The notes: a model not told the origin generated them from the letters alone. A DNA stretch of 64,000 nucleotides from Bacillus australimaris (GCF_001307105.1 NZ_LGYN01000029.1:62001-126000), one strand, 5' to 3'; shown: positions 1 through 9,137, counted from the stretch's first letter. Numbers and translations are program-made.

Positions 1-1013
1 ACTGCTCTGTATTATAATCGTTGAGGTCTATTTTCCATTGACCATCCCCATTACGTTTCATTTTCACTTCATATTCAGCTGGGCTGGAGACTGGAGGAAG
101 CTTTTCGAATTCAGATGCGTACATGTTTAAGCTTTTTTTATACAATTCTTCTTTAGAGCGGATTTTCCCGTTGTAAAACTCGTCTCTTTGCTTATCTAGC
201 TTGTCTTTTAAGTTAGAGGCATCAATGCCTGTAACTTGAGCGACAACCTTCGCCTCGTCATCAGAGATGGTTTTCACACTTGTTTCTACTTTGGCTTTAT
301 CCTTCATGGTGTTTTGCATGCGTTTGTACATCGACAGAATATCACGGTCACTCACTTCATTTCCGTATATTCCTGCACTTCTTTTGAAGTCTTTTACAAA
401 CATTTCGTGGTATTTATTGACGACATCCGATTGGTTGTCACCCGTTAAATCTGCGAATTGCTCGTTCTTTTTGTCAAAAACAATCACATCGGTATAAGCG
501 GATAACGCTTTTGCTGGGTTATCCAGCTTTTTCGCTGAATCGAGTATTTTGTTTCCATCTAAGCTGATTTCGATAGAATCGCTGTTTTTCTTGATACTGT
601 CCTGATACACGAACTGATATTTTTTCCCTTTGTCTACTAGGAAATAAAGAGCACCTGATAGTGACTTGCCTTTGTTCAATGAACCGAGGTTAAGGCGGTC
701 TTTACTGCCGTAGAATTTTAAATCTGATACTTTGGCATCGTCCTGATAAAGGGCGAAGTCAGAGTTATATAATGAAAGGGCTTTGTCACCTTTGTTTGTG
801 ATCGTCAGGTTGACTTTAAGCACCAATTCATTATCTCGCAGAGTAGTTGTTGAGTCTTCAGGTAACGTATATTCGTAGCTATTGACTTTTACTTCTACTG
901 TTTTTGTAGACTTTTGATCAGCGCCCGTTGATTTGGCTGAGCTCTGGCAGGCTGCAGAGATGATTCATCACGAATGAAATCATGAGGAGTGCACTTATTT
1001 TTTTGAGATTCAC
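1..1013 (-). pseudogene. YcdA-like lipoprotein with a frameshift in the signal peptide; 3' end beyond the window
   Basis: The product is a paralogue of the complete lipoprotein at 9231..10292; both end in a motif of the type QWK(I/L)DLNDY. The start is GTG at 1013 behind an AAAGGAGC ribosome site and gives a hydrophobic signal sequence (NLKKISALLMISFVM). The lipobox ISAAC and all of the mature protein lie in another frame, and that frame has a TGA just before the lipobox. Removing one A from the ATGAATC stretch near 968 restores MIISAAC and one open frame through the domain to the window edge, where only about ten residues are missing. It is either a real one-base insertion that inactivates the gene or a sequencing error. 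The mature part resembles the DUF4352/DUF5105 lipoproteins of Bacillus, whose function is unknown to me. Confidence 0.75.
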
Positions 1014-1326
1014 AGTTGATGCTCCTTTGCTTTTCTTTCGTCATTTCCTTCCCGCTATCTGACTATGAAAAAAGAAACAGATAGAATGGTATATTCGGAT
1101 GTTAAAGGGGAAAATCTCCTAATGACGATTTGCACTATTCATTCTATCGAAATTCATTCATGATGAGGAATAGGTTTTAGTCCCTATCTTCGATCGTTTT
1201 TTACACATTTACCTTTAAAAAAAGGAATTTAATAAGAAAAATTTACTAGTTAATAAGGATTAATTCATCAATTTATCATAGCTTTTAAATGTTTTTTGTG
1301 TAAAAATCTTGAAATGAAGGTAGTTT
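1014..1326. other. Intergenic region, no gene seen
   Basis: This AT-rich stretch separates the frameshifted lipoprotein gene from the 3' end of the response regulator, both on the minus strand. It should carry the lipoprotein promoter, but I cannot pick out a convincing -35/-10 pair. A short inverted repeat, CTATCTG with CAGATAG, lies at about 1055-1084. No strong intrinsic terminator was seen behind the response regulator gene. Confidence 0.5.
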
Positions 1327-1983
1327 TTATTTCACGAGGCGATGGCGGATGGCGAAGACGACAGCCTGTGTGCGATCTTGTGCGTTGAGCTTTTGTAAAA
1401 TACGGTGCACATGCGTTTTGACCGTACTTTTGCTAATAAATAATTGATCAGCAATGTCTTCATTCTTTAAGCCGTAGGCCATTTGCTGTAAGACATCGCG
1501 CTCACGTTCTGTGAATGATTCATGAAGCAGATGAGTGTGGTGTGTTTCATTTGCCTGCTGAAGAGCTTTTTCCATCATGTGCTCAGAAGCTGCTGTGCGG
1601 AATACAGATTCACCAGCAAAGGCGGTACGGATGGCTTCAATTAATTCCTCAGGCAATGTATCCTTTAGCAAATAACCGACTGCCCCTGCACGAATCCCGT
1701 CAAAGACGTATTCTTCCGTATCAAAGGTCGTGAGAATCACAACCTTTACGTCTGGGTGCATGCTTAAAATGCGCTCTGTTGCCGTGATGCCATCCATGCC
1801 AGGCATTTGCACATCCATCAGCAGTACGTCTGGTTTGTTGATCAAGCAAAGCTCCACTGCCTCCTGACCATCTGATGCCTCCCATATAACGTCAATATCC
1901 TCTTGAGCGCTTGCAATATAACGAAATCCTTGGCGGATAAGGGGCTGATCATCGATAATGCCAATCTTAATAGGGGTTGTCAT
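1327..1983 (-). CDS. NarL/LuxR-family response regulator
   Basis: A 218-residue DNA-binding response regulator. The receiver domain fills the first 120 residues, with acidic pocket IIDDQ and phospho-acceptor Asp in LLMDVQMPG. A LuxR-type helix-turn-helix follows at about 150-215 (LTERERDVLQQMAYGL, SKSTVKTHV). The start at 1983 follows GGAGG; the ATG sits in an ATGA that overlaps the stop of the kinase gene by 4 nt, so the two are translationally coupled. It is presumably phosphorylated by that kinase. It resembles the YxjL and YfiK (LnrK) type of B. subtilis regulator, but I cannot choose between them and leave the symbol empty. No obvious target promoter is visible. Confidence 0.9.
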   Translation of the reverse strand: MTTPIKIGIIDDQPLIRQGFRYIASAQEDIDVIWEASDGQEAVELCLINKPDVLLMDVQMPGMDGITATERILSMHPDVKVVILTTFDTEEYVFDGIRAGAVGYLLKDTLPEELIEAIRTAFAGESVFRTAASEHMMEKALQQANETHHTHLLHESFTERERDVLQQMAYGLKNEDIADQLFISKSTVKTHVHRILQKLNAQDRTQAVVFAIRHRLVK

Positions 1984-3194
1984 GTTTTGGAGTCCTCCTT
2001 GATAGGAATTTGAACATGGATACAAAAGCCGTGCGGCTCGCGTATGGAGGTCTTGAGGAAACCGCCTGCTGCGTCACACCTTGCCTTCATGCCTGAAAGT
2101 CCAAAGCCATATGAAATGTCTTTCTCACTGCTCACATATCCATTGTCTTCAATGTTCATGATCAGCTCCTGCTGATGGTTAGATAGTGTAATGGTCATCG
2201 CGGTCGCCTTTGCATGGCGAATTGTATTGGTGATGGCTTCTTGTAAAATGCGATATAGCAGTTCAGATACTGCGAGCGGCCATTTTTTATACGTGAGCTG
2301 CTCTGTATGAAAGTGAATGTCAAGCCCTCCCGATGTCTCTCCTTGTTTGATGAGACTGCGAAGTCCGGCAAGTCCGAGACCTGCATCATCTGACGCCATA
2401 TGATGAACCACTGAACGTACCTCGGTGAGACAGTTTTTAGAAATATTGATCAGCTCTTGAAACGTTTGCGTCATCTGCTCTGGCTTTTCTTGCTTTAAAC
2501 GGTAGGGCAAAGATTGCAGCTGAACAATCATTGAGGTTAATTGATGTCCGATGCTGTCATGCAGATCACGCGCAATTCTGCTTCGCTCCTCTAACACTGC
2601 AAATTGGAGTGATTGAACGGTCGCTTGTTCAAGTTCTAAATGCGCCTCTTTCAATCGTTCATGGGCTTCTGATAATTCATGGTGAACCTTTTGAAGTTCC
2701 TCGAAGTGAACTTCCTTTAATTCCTGTTCACGCCGCCGCATTCTAGAGATCAAGACAAGTGTATACACAAGCAGCTGGAATAACGGAAGAGTGATCACCA
2801 TATTCAAAGGAAAATCATTTACATAATAGCTGACCCCGCTGGTGATAAAGATGATTGCAAAAAGATAGGGGTGATGCGCCTCTGAAAAACGAAAAGCGAT
2901 AAAGCCGATCATAAAAAAGGTAAGCCCAATACTGTCTTGAATCTGACTTGTCACCATCCATAATAGATGTGTCAGCATCCACATCGAGAAGAGCATGAAA
3001 AATTGTTTTTTAGGTGACAGTTTATTTTTTCTAAAAAGACAAAGGAGAAACACCAAATAGACGAAGGTGCGAAACACCAATCCGCCTATTGAAAGGGGTT
3101 CATACATTTGAATATACATATAGGTCAACACAAGGCCTAATACGAATTTACGCCTCATTTGACCCAACAGTTTGAGTGTCTGCTGAAGGTTCAT
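1980..3194 (-). CDS. Membrane sensor histidine kinase, HisKA_3/HATPase type
   Basis: A 404-residue kinase. About five hydrophobic segments occupy residues 17-150, followed by a charged coiled coil at about 152-205 (repeated Glu, Leu and His) and the dimerisation/phospho-acceptor motif EERSRIARDLHDSIGHQL, whose His is the likely autophosphorylation site near residue 213. The ATPase domain keeps the N box (LQEAITNTIRHAKA) and a G box (YGFGLSGMKARC). It starts at ATG 3194 behind ACAGGAG. It lies in a minus-strand operon with an upstream membrane protein and overlaps the response regulator by 4 nt. With no large extracellular loop, it probably senses something within the membrane. The stimulus is unknown. 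Confidence 0.9.
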   Translation of the reverse strand: MNLQQTLKLLGQMRRKFVLGLVLTYMYIQMYEPLSIGGLVFRTFVYLVFLLCLFRKNKLSPKKQFFMLFSMWMLTHLLWMVTSQIQDSIGLTFFMIGFIAFRFSEAHHPYLFAIIFITSGVSYYVNDFPLNMVITLPLFQLLVYTLVLISRMRRREQELKEVHFEELQKVHHELSEAHERLKEAHLELEQATVQSLQFAVLEERSRIARDLHDSIGHQLTSMIVQLQSLPYRLKQEKPEQMTQTFQELINISKNCLTEVRSVVHHMASDDAGLGLAGLRSLIKQGETSGGLDIHFHTEQLTYKKWPLAVSELLYRILQEAITNTIRHAKATAMTITLSNHQQELIMNIEDNGYVSSEKDISYGFGLSGMKARCDAAGGFLKTSIREPHGFCIHVQIPIKEDSKT

Positions 3195-3216
3195 GTGAAA
3201 AACTCCTGTCTGTCAG

Positions 3217-3678
3217 TTAAATAGCAGCAGATGCCTTGAGATCCATATATCTTTTTAAAAGAATAAAACGAAATCCGATCATACTGCCGATTGGTAGGAA
3301 TGTCAGACCATTTGCGAAAATGATCAGGGAATGACCACCATCCTTCACAATTGAACCTATGGCCATCCGAAGAAGGATGATACCGATGAAAAAAAGTGTT
3401 CCATAGAGTGAACTGGCGGCTGTAATACGTCCCGAATGTTGATCAAATGTTACTTTGTATAGTTTACCTCGCCACAGCCCGATTGCAAAACCAATGATTG
3501 CAAAGACAGTTATCGCAAGAAAGCTCAGAGCTGTCATTTGAATATGCTGAGTGATGGAATAAGAAAGAACGCCTAATAAAATGAGCGGCCCTATGAGAAG
3601 CCTGATGGGGCGAATTTCTTTTTCCTTGCCTGTTCTCAGCAGTAGTATCATCATAATGATCACAATTTGAATGGTCAT
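3217..3678 (-). CDS. Small integral membrane protein linked to the two-component system
   Basis: A 153-residue protein with four or five predicted membrane segments (starting TIQIVIIMMILLL) and no catalytic motif I can recognise. I start it at ATG 3678, 8 nt after GGGAG; the frame is open further upstream but lacks a ribosome site there. It sits 22 nt before the histidine kinase gene on the same strand and is probably the first gene of that operon, so it may be an accessory sensor or the reason the system exists. It has a faint likeness to CcdC/DUF1453-type proteins, a family guess only. Confidence 0.7.
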   Translation of the reverse strand: MTIQIVIIMMILLLRTGKEKEIRPIRLLIGPLILLGVLSYSITQHIQMTALSFLAITVFAIIGFAIGLWRGKLYKVTFDQHSGRITAASSLYGTLFFIGIILLRMAIGSIVKDGGHSLIIFANGLTFLPIGSMIGFRFILLKRYMDLKASAAI

Positions 3679-3837
3679 AAAAAAATCTCCCTTTCGTTTT
3701 AGTCTATCTTCATCATACGCATCTTCTATTTTCGCGGCGTCCACCTGCAGGTTGATTTTCAAAGAGCGGAATACTTGAATGTTGGAAATGATTCGTGGGA
3801 AAATAAGGATGATTAAGCAGATAAGGGAGATGAGCTT

Positions 3838-4767
3838 TTGAAAAAGGTAACGCTTGGACGAACTGATTTACAGGTGAATCCGATAGGGCTTGGTACAAAT
3901 GCGGTAGGTGGGCATAATTTATTCCCGAATCTAAGTGAGGATGCTGGGCGGGAGCTTGTAGTGACAGCTCTTGATCACGGTGTCAATTTCTTAGATTCTG
4001 CTTTTATTTATGGGCTGGGCCGTTCAGAGGAATTGATCGGTGAGATCATTGCCAAAAGAGGCGGCAGAGAAAAGCTTGTCCTTGCGACAAAAGGGGCTCA
4101 TAAAGAAGTGAACGGGCAAATTGAACTGGATAACAGTCGTGATTTCTTAAGAGAGCAGGTCGAAAATAGCCTGAAGCGATTGCAAACAGATTATATTGAT
4201 TTGTACTATATGCACTTCCCGGATGGGCGCACACCGCTGGAAGAAGTAGCAGGCACATTAAAGGAATTGAAGGACGAAGGGAAAATCAAGGCCATTGGTG
4301 CATCAAACCTTGACTTTGAACAGCTTCAAGCCTTTAACCGAGATGGTTACTTAGATGTGCTTCAGTCGGAGTATTCTCTACTGAAACGTCAGGCAGAGCA
4401 GGATCTTCTTCCATACTGCGTTGAGCATGGTATCTCCTTTATTCCTTACTTCCCATTGGCATCAGGCTTGTTGACTGGGAAATTTACAAAGGATGCGACA
4501 TTTGATGATATTCGAGCAAAGGACCCGCTTTTCCAAGGAGATGCATTCCTTTCAAATCTCGAAAAAGTAGACAAGCTGAAGGCCATTGCTCAATCAAAAA
4601 ATGCAGAAACGGCACACGTCGCACTGGCATGGCTCTTAGCGCAGGACGGCATCGATGCTATTATTCCAGGTGCAAAACGAGCAGACCAAGTCTTGCAAAA
4701 CCTCAAAACAAACGATGTTCAATTAACAGAAGAGGAAATCAATCAAATCGACAAGATCTTCTCTTAA
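3838..4767 (+). CDS. yccK: Aldo-keto reductase, YccK/IolS type
   Basis: A 309-residue NAD(P)H-dependent oxidoreductase with the AKR (alpha/beta)8 barrel fold. The catalytic tetrad is visible: Asp53 and Tyr58 ([15 protein letters not shown]), Lys85 (LATKG) and His126 (YYMHFPD). The cofactor-binding end keeps IPGAKRADQ. The start is TTG at 3838, about 10 nt after AAGGGAGATG. It matches B. subtilis YccK, and the neighbouring natKR-natAB genes agree with that. It is transcribed alone, divergent from the two-component operon and convergent with natK, with a shared bidirectional terminator at 4771-4800. The physiological substrate is not known to me. Confidence 0.9.
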   Translation: MKKVTLGRTDLQVNPIGLGTNAVGGHNLFPNLSEDAGRELVVTALDHGVNFLDSAFIYGLGRSEELIGEIIAKRGGREKLVLATKGAHKEVNGQIELDNSRDFLREQVENSLKRLQTDYIDLYYMHFPDGRTPLEEVAGTLKELKDEGKIKAIGASNLDFEQLQAFNRDGYLDVLQSEYSLLKRQAEQDLLPYCVEHGISFIPYFPLASGLLTGKFTKDATFDDIRAKDPLFQGDAFLSNLEKVDKLKAIAQSKNAETAHVALAWLLAQDGIDAIIPGAKRADQVLQNLKTNDVQLTEEEINQIDKIFS

Positions 4768-4770
4768 TAG

Positions 4771-4800
4771 AAAAAAAGGTGCATAGCTGCACCTTTTTTT
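4771..4800. terminator. Bidirectional terminator between yccK and natK
   Basis: The arms AAAAAAGGTGCA and TGCACCTTTTTT flank a TAGC loop, with an A-run on one side and a T-run on the other, so it can serve both converging genes. Confidence 0.9.
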
Positions 4801-5764
4801 ATGACATTGTGAGAGGGATCTTAATGACGATTCGCAAATTTGGAGAACGATAAGTGAAATCAAGTGTTCCGTCTGCTTTTTCAACAAGCTGATGAATGAT
4901 ATACGTCCCCATGCCTTGATGATCGCCGCCCTTTGTTGAGCGGCCAAAGGTTTTGAACAAATGATCTAGCACGTGTTTTTCCATTCCCTTTGTGCTGTTT
5001 TCACAGTGGATTAAAAATAGCCCGCTTCGAATAGAGGTCGTAACCGAGATGCTGCCCTCTTTTCCGGCTTGCTTCGCTTCAATCGCTGCATCTAACGCAT
5101 TATCAAGCAGGTTGCCAGTAAAACTAACCTGATCTGCTTTTGAATAGGGAAGCGATGAAAACGGTGCTTGAAGATCTAGTGAAAGGGCGATGCCCTCCTT
5201 TTCAGCCCGCTGGAAAAAGGAGTGGAGGGTGGAGGCCAAATAAGCATTTTCTCCTTTCATCCATGGGAAATGCTTGACGTATTGCTGAATCAAATCCTTG
5301 ATCTCATGCTCGTCATTAGACGCGGAAAAGGCATTTAAATGTCTGGCTGTTTCATGATGTTTACTGCGCAGCTCAAGAAGTAATTCGTTGGTTCTTGATT
5401 CTGCGTTTATGAGTTCTTGAAGCCGTCCATTTAACTGTCTCTCTGTCTGTATCATCTTCAAGGAGAGGATATCTGCTGTCATCATGATGATGAAAGCCAA
5501 AGCATAGCTTAGCCCATTCTCTTGAGTGAGAAAAAGAGAAAGGCCTGCGCAGGTGATGAGTATACAAGCACCTAATATCACATAACCATTCGTATGAGGC
5601 AAACACCTTTTGTATATGAAGAATGTATAAACACTCATCACACAACAGGTAAGAAGCCACAACACCATGGATGATAGCGGCAGAAAAGCTTCAGTAACTG
5701 CATGAAACGCAAGACCTAGCCATATGAGGGCATAAATGCGAAATCCAAGATATAAAGCGTTCAC
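4799..5764 (-). CDS. natK: Sensor histidine kinase NatK, GHKL type
   Basis: A 321-residue kinase with about five hydrophobic segments in the first 120 residues, a short helical linker (LINAESRTNELLLELRS), a putative phospho-acceptor region (HHETARHLNAF) and a GHKL ATPase domain. The N box FTGNLLDNALDAA and a glycine box (GMGTYIIHQLVEKA) are visible. The architecture is that of AgrC/CitS-like kinases which pair with LytTR regulators, and the next gene is such a regulator. The start is GTG at 5764 behind AAGGAGAACGAAC. In B. subtilis NatK-NatR controls the natAB sodium exporter operon, which lies divergently next door here too. Confidence 0.88.
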   Translation of the reverse strand: MNALYLGFRIYALIWLGLAFHAVTEAFLPLSSMVLWLLTCCVMSVYTFFIYKRCLPHTNGYVILGACILITCAGLSLFLTQENGLSYALAFIIMMTADILSLKMIQTERQLNGRLQELINAESRTNELLLELRSKHHETARHLNAFSASNDEHEIKDLIQQYVKHFPWMKGENAYLASTLHSFFQRAEKEGIALSLDLQAPFSSLPYSKADQVSFTGNLLDNALDAAIEAKQAGKEGSISVTTSIRSGLFLIHCENSTKGMEKHVLDHLFKTFGRSTKGGDHQGMGTYIIHQLVEKADGTLDFTYRSPNLRIVIKIPLTMS

Positions 5765-5775
5765 GTTCGTTCTCC

Positions 5776-6477
5776 TTAAAAATAGTATTTCTTAAAGAAT
5801 TCTAATTGCTGCTTAGTCATCATGGCTTTTTTATCCGTCCCTTCAAAAGACACGATAAACGAATTTTTAGCATACGCCGAGAAATTCTTAATGTAATGAA
5901 TATTGATGATAAACGATCGATGAGAGCGGATAAAATCTTTTTCAGCCAAATCGCCCTTTAACTCGTTTAATGTTTGATATGTCTGGATTTCTCCTGTTGT
6001 TGTGACGATAGTGGTTGACCGGCCCGTTCGCTCAACAAAAATGACATCCTTCTTTTGCAGCACATGAATATCTGACTGCTGCTTAATGAGAAGCCGGCCA
6101 TGAATGCTTTTCTCCTGCTTGGTGGACATATAGCGCTCTAAGGATTTGGCAATTCGATCGGCTTGGTAGGGCTTCATAATATAATCATGTACATTCAAAT
6201 CAAACGCATGGACCGCATATCCGCTGTTTCCTGTTACAAAGACAACATCGACATTTAGTGCGTGAGAGTGAATGAGGTCTGCTAATTCATAGCCGGACAT
6301 TCCAGGCATTTCAATGTCTGCGAACAATAAATCAATATCTCCTTGTTTGACCTTTTCGTATGCATCCTCTGCTGACTGCGTGACAAAAACAATGTCCACA
6401 GCCTCCATTCTGCCTACAATGGCGTGCAGCTTTTCTAAATCTACTCGGTAATCATCGACGAGACCTACTTTTATCAT
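5776..6477 (-). CDS. natR: LytTR-family response regulator NatR
   Basis: A 233-residue regulator. The N-terminal receiver domain has DDYRVD and the phospho-acceptor Asp in LLFADIEMPGMSG; the C-terminal LytTR DNA-binding domain contains DFIRSHRSFIINIHYIKNF, typical of this family. The start is ATG 6477 after AGGTGAT; a GTG 9 nt upstream lies inside that ribosome site and is rejected. It is followed 11 nt later by natK in the same operon and is divergent from natA, with a 166-bp spacer at 6478-6643 where it probably binds. By analogy with B. subtilis it activates natAB. Confidence 0.88.
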   Translation of the reverse strand: MIKVGLVDDYRVDLEKLHAIVGRMEAVDIVFVTQSAEDAYEKVKQGDIDLLFADIEMPGMSGYELADLIHSHALNVDVVFVTGNSGYAVHAFDLNVHDYIMKPYQADRIAKSLERYMSTKQEKSIHGRLLIKQQSDIHVLQKKDVIFVERTGRSTTIVTTTGEIQTYQTLNELKGDLAEKDFIRSHRSFIINIHYIKNFSAYAKNSFIVSFEGTDKKAMMTKQQLEFFKKYYF

Positions 6478-6643
6478 AAAAATCACCTATGACTCTTCTT
6501 ATTATTTGTCTATTTTACCATTTGTTTTTTTGAAATAGATCATTTCAAGACAGAAAAAGGACGTTTCGCGACATTTTTATATCAGGCGAGCGTTATTTTT
6601 TCTATCATAGACTTAGAAAGTAAAGTTGAAAGGGGCGGACCAA

Positions 6644-7384
6644 ATGATTACTCTCAGCGATTGCAGCTGCTGGTTTAAAGATAAGAAAAAAGTCGTGAAA
6701 GCGATGAAGCACATGACGTTCTCCGTGAAGGAAGGGGAAGTGGTTGGCATCCTAGGAGAAAATGGTGCAGGAAAAACCACATTATTGCGCGCTGTTGCCA
6801 CATTATTAGAGCCTACACACGGAACGGTCACTGTCGCCGGCTTTGATACAGTGAAAGAAGCAACAGAAGTGAAAAAACGAATTGGTGTCTTGTTTGGCGG
6901 TGAGACGGGGCTTTACGACCGCTTAACGGCAAGAGAAAACCTTGAATATTTTGGCAAATTATATGGGTTAGATCAGCATGAAATCAAAGCAAGAATAGAG
7001 GATTTGGCAAAGCGCTTTGGGATGAGACAGTATTTGGATCGAAAGGTGAAAGGATTCTCAAGAGGGATGAAACAAAAGGTGGCGATTGCCAGAACCTTAA
7101 TCCATGATCCTGATATTATCTTATTTGATGAGCCGACAACCGGCCTTGATATCACGTCGAGTAATATTTTCAGAGATTTTATTCATCAGCTCAAGCAGCA
7201 AAATAAAACGATCCTCTTTTCAAGCCACATCATGGAAGAAGTCAGTCAGCTCTGTGACAGTGTCATGATGATTCATCAAGGAGAGCTTGTTTACAAAGGG
7301 ACACTTCCAGAATTATATGCGCAGGAACAAAGTGAAGACTTGAACTATATCTTTATGTCGAAGCTCGCTAGGGGGATTTCATAA
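6644..7384 (+). CDS. natA: ABC transporter ATP-binding protein NatA
   Basis: A 246-residue ATPase, the size of B. subtilis NatA. Walker A is GENGAGKTT, the signature is FSRGMKQKVAIA (a CcmA/NatA-type variant), Walker B is IILFDEPTTGLD and the switch His is in FSSHIMEE. The start at 6644 follows AAAGGGGCGG. With NatB it forms an ATP-driven exporter, described in B. subtilis as extruding Na+. The stop and the natB ATG share one base, so translation is coupled. It is transcribed divergently from natR, its likely regulator. Confidence 0.92.
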   Translation: MITLSDCSCWFKDKKKVVKAMKHMTFSVKEGEVVGILGENGAGKTTLLRAVATLLEPTHGTVTVAGFDTVKEATEVKKRIGVLFGGETGLYDRLTARENLEYFGKLYGLDQHEIKARIEDLAKRFGMRQYLDRKVKGFSRGMKQKVAIARTLIHDPDIILFDEPTTGLDITSSNIFRDFIHQLKQQNKTILFSSHIMEEVSQLCDSVMMIHQGELVYKGTLPELYAQEQSEDLNYIFMSKLARGIS

Positions 7385-8559
7385 TGTGGAAAACCATCTT
7401 TTTGAAAGAAATGACAGATGCGCTAAGGGATCGAAAAACATTGCTGTTAACAGTACTGGTTCCTCTTTTAACCATGCTTGGACTGGTGTTCTTTTATGAA
7501 AGCATGATTGCAGATCCAGGGGATACATCCTATACGGTCGCGGTCAATGAACAGCTTCCTGCCGACATGAATCAAATGGTCAAAGAGGTCAAAAACATCA
7601 ATCTTGAAACATTTGATGATCCGAAGCAAGCCGTCAAAGATGGGGAGGCGAATGCTTACCTGGAAATGCCGAAAGAGGCAGGAGACATGCTTCAGCATCA
7701 CAAATCATTTGCGATTAAAATTCATGGCTATACGACAGACGATGATTCAGTGATAACGGTCCAAATGCTGCAATCATTGCTGGAGCAGTATCAAAACCAA
7801 GTGGTCGAGAAGCGTTTAGCAGCTGATCAAATCGACACATCCGTTATTCATCCGTTTGAGGTGCAGTCTGTTGATGTAGAAGAAGGTGATGAAGGGGAAA
7901 ACGGGGTGACCTCTATGCTGTTGTCTATTCTTCTTCCGATGATTTTGGTAACCTCGGTCATCTCAGGAGCATTGCCAGCAGCGCTTGATATTGTAGCAGG
8001 TGAAAAGGACCGAAAATCCATTGAAGCCCTATTTCTGACACCTGCCAGCAGACTCCAGATCCTCATCGGAAAATGGCTTGCTGTCTCCATGTTCGGTATT
8101 TTAAGTGGGATTGTAGCGATTGGTATGCTGCTTCTATCTACGCTGCTCTTTACAGAAAAACTGAAGCAGGCTCTAAACTTTGGTGATCAAATGTGGAGCA
8201 TTATCGGCGTCATGTTTGCGGCGTTAATCATCTTCTCCTTCATGGTATCCATGATTGAATTGCTGCTCAGCGTCATTTCGGGCTCAGTCAAAGAGGCACA
8301 GTCGTACATGTCCATGATCATTACACTAGGTGTGCTTCCAATGTTCTTTACCATGAGAGCAGGTGCTACGCAGCTAGATACGTATTACTTTGCTGTCCCA
8401 TTCCTTAATATTCATGCGCTTTGTAAGCAATTGATGTTTGGAATCATCGATCCGGTGGCTGTCACTCTGACACTCGGTTCCTCAGCGTTGGCAGTCGTTA
8501 TCCTGTTTGTCATCGTGAGAAGCTTGTTTATGAAAGAAAAGTGGATGCTTGCGAAATAA
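7384..8559 (+). CDS. natB: ABC-2 type permease NatB
   Basis: A 391-residue membrane subunit. One N-terminal membrane segment (LLLTVLVPLLTMLGLVFFY) is followed by a roughly 130-residue external domain and then five or six membrane segments from about residue 175. The ABC-2 permease signature region ALDIVAGEKDRKSIEALFLT is clear. It overlaps natA by 1 nt and ends just before a strong intrinsic terminator at 8567-8598. With NatA it forms the sodium-extruding ABC transporter at the cytoplasmic membrane. Size and position agree with B. subtilis natB. Confidence 0.92.
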   Translation: MWKTIFLKEMTDALRDRKTLLLTVLVPLLTMLGLVFFYESMIADPGDTSYTVAVNEQLPADMNQMVKEVKNINLETFDDPKQAVKDGEANAYLEMPKEAGDMLQHHKSFAIKIHGYTTDDDSVITVQMLQSLLEQYQNQVVEKRLAADQIDTSVIHPFEVQSVDVEEGDEGENGVTSMLLSILLPMILVTSVISGALPAALDIVAGEKDRKSIEALFLTPASRLQILIGKWLAVSMFGILSGIVAIGMLLLSTLLFTEKLKQALNFGDQMWSIIGVMFAALIIFSFMVSMIELLLSVISGSVKEAQSYMSMIITLGVLPMFFTMRAGATQLDTYYFAVPFLNIHALCKQLMFGIIDPVAVTLTLGSSALAVVILFVIVRSLFMKEKWMLAK

Positions 8560-8566
8560 AGAAAGG

Positions 8567-8598
8567 AAAAAACTTGTAGATATATTCTACAAGTTTTT
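8567..8598 (+). terminator. Intrinsic terminator of natAB
   Basis: A perfect stem AAAAACTTGTAGA / TCTACAAGTTTTT with a short ATAT loop and a T-run, 8 nt after the natB stop. Confidence 0.92.
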
Positions 8599-8603
8599 TA
8601 TAT

Positions 8604-8756
8604 TCGGAGGATGTCTATGTTGCTTTAGTAGATAAGGAGCAAAGGTTTGAGAAATTAACAACTCCTTATGTAGAAGAATACATACAAGAGGAAAATGCGG
8701 TCGATCCAATTGAGATAATTAAAGAATATGAAGCTAAAAAGGGGAATTCCGTATAA
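8604..8756 (+). pseudogene. Orphan 3' coding fragment of an unknown gene
   Basis: About 50 codons read like the C-terminus of a real acidic protein (DKEQRFEKLTTPYVEEYI ... IIKEYEAKKGNSV) and stop at TAA 8754-8756. There is no in-frame ATG, GTG or TTG with a ribosome site, and a TAG lies upstream inside the natB terminator. The fragment appears to be what is left of a gene whose 5' part was deleted when the region was rearranged. The parent protein is not recognised. A GGGGAAT/ATTCCCC inverted repeat overlaps its end. Confidence 0.5.
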
Positions 8757-8801
8757 AGAGATTCCCCTGCTTGTGAACTCGTTTGCTAGTAAATCAAAAG
8801 T

Positions 8802-9137
8802 CTATGGATTTGGCTTGTCATTGGGCTTTGTCCAGTACTTGATGTCTTCCAATGCTCTTTCAATGTCATCCATATCGTCAATTCCTAAAGTACTATCAAA
8901 TTTCGAAGATAGTATCTTTCGTACTTTAGCGAGTCTTTGGGTGACATCCCACTCATCTATAAATCGTGTGGTTTCTGTTTCATATTCTCTTCTATATGCT
9001 TCCTCACCATACTGATGAAATTTTTCACCATAATAAGAACCCATGTAATGCAAAGACAAAAGAATCAAATTCATTTCTTTTAATACCTCTAACATTTCAT
9101 CACCCGTGTAGGTGATGTTTTGATTAGACTTTAGCAT
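8802..9137 (-). CDS. Hypothetical small acidic protein
   Basis: A 111-residue soluble protein, helical in character and rich in Glu, Asp, Tyr and Lys, with no signal peptide or membrane segment. It starts at ATG 9137 after GGGTGGGAG. Features visible are GSYYGEKFHQYGEEAYRRE and a C-terminal acidic helix ending WTKPNDKPNP. I do not recognise the family. It faces the orphan fragment at 8604-8756, so both may come from the same small accessory insertion between natB and ycdA; an immunity-type or host-adaptation protein would be a guess only. Confidence 0.65.
   Translation of the reverse strand: MLKSNQNITYTGDEMLEVLKEMNLILLSLHYMGSYYGEKFHQYGEEAYRREYETETTRFIDEWDVTQRLAKVRKILSSKFDSTLGIDDMDDIERALEDIKYWTKPNDKPNP

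Noticed and set aside
1055-1084. CTATCTG/CAGATAG inverted repeat as a terminator
   Set aside because: Only 7 bp with a 16-nt loop, no T-run on either strand, and it is placed upstream of, not behind, a gene.
6559-6597. Possible LytTR direct repeats (GGACGTTTCG and GAGCGTTATT) in the natR-natA spacer
   Set aside because: Similarity is weak and the spacing of about 29 bp is not the usual 21-22 bp of LytTR half sites.
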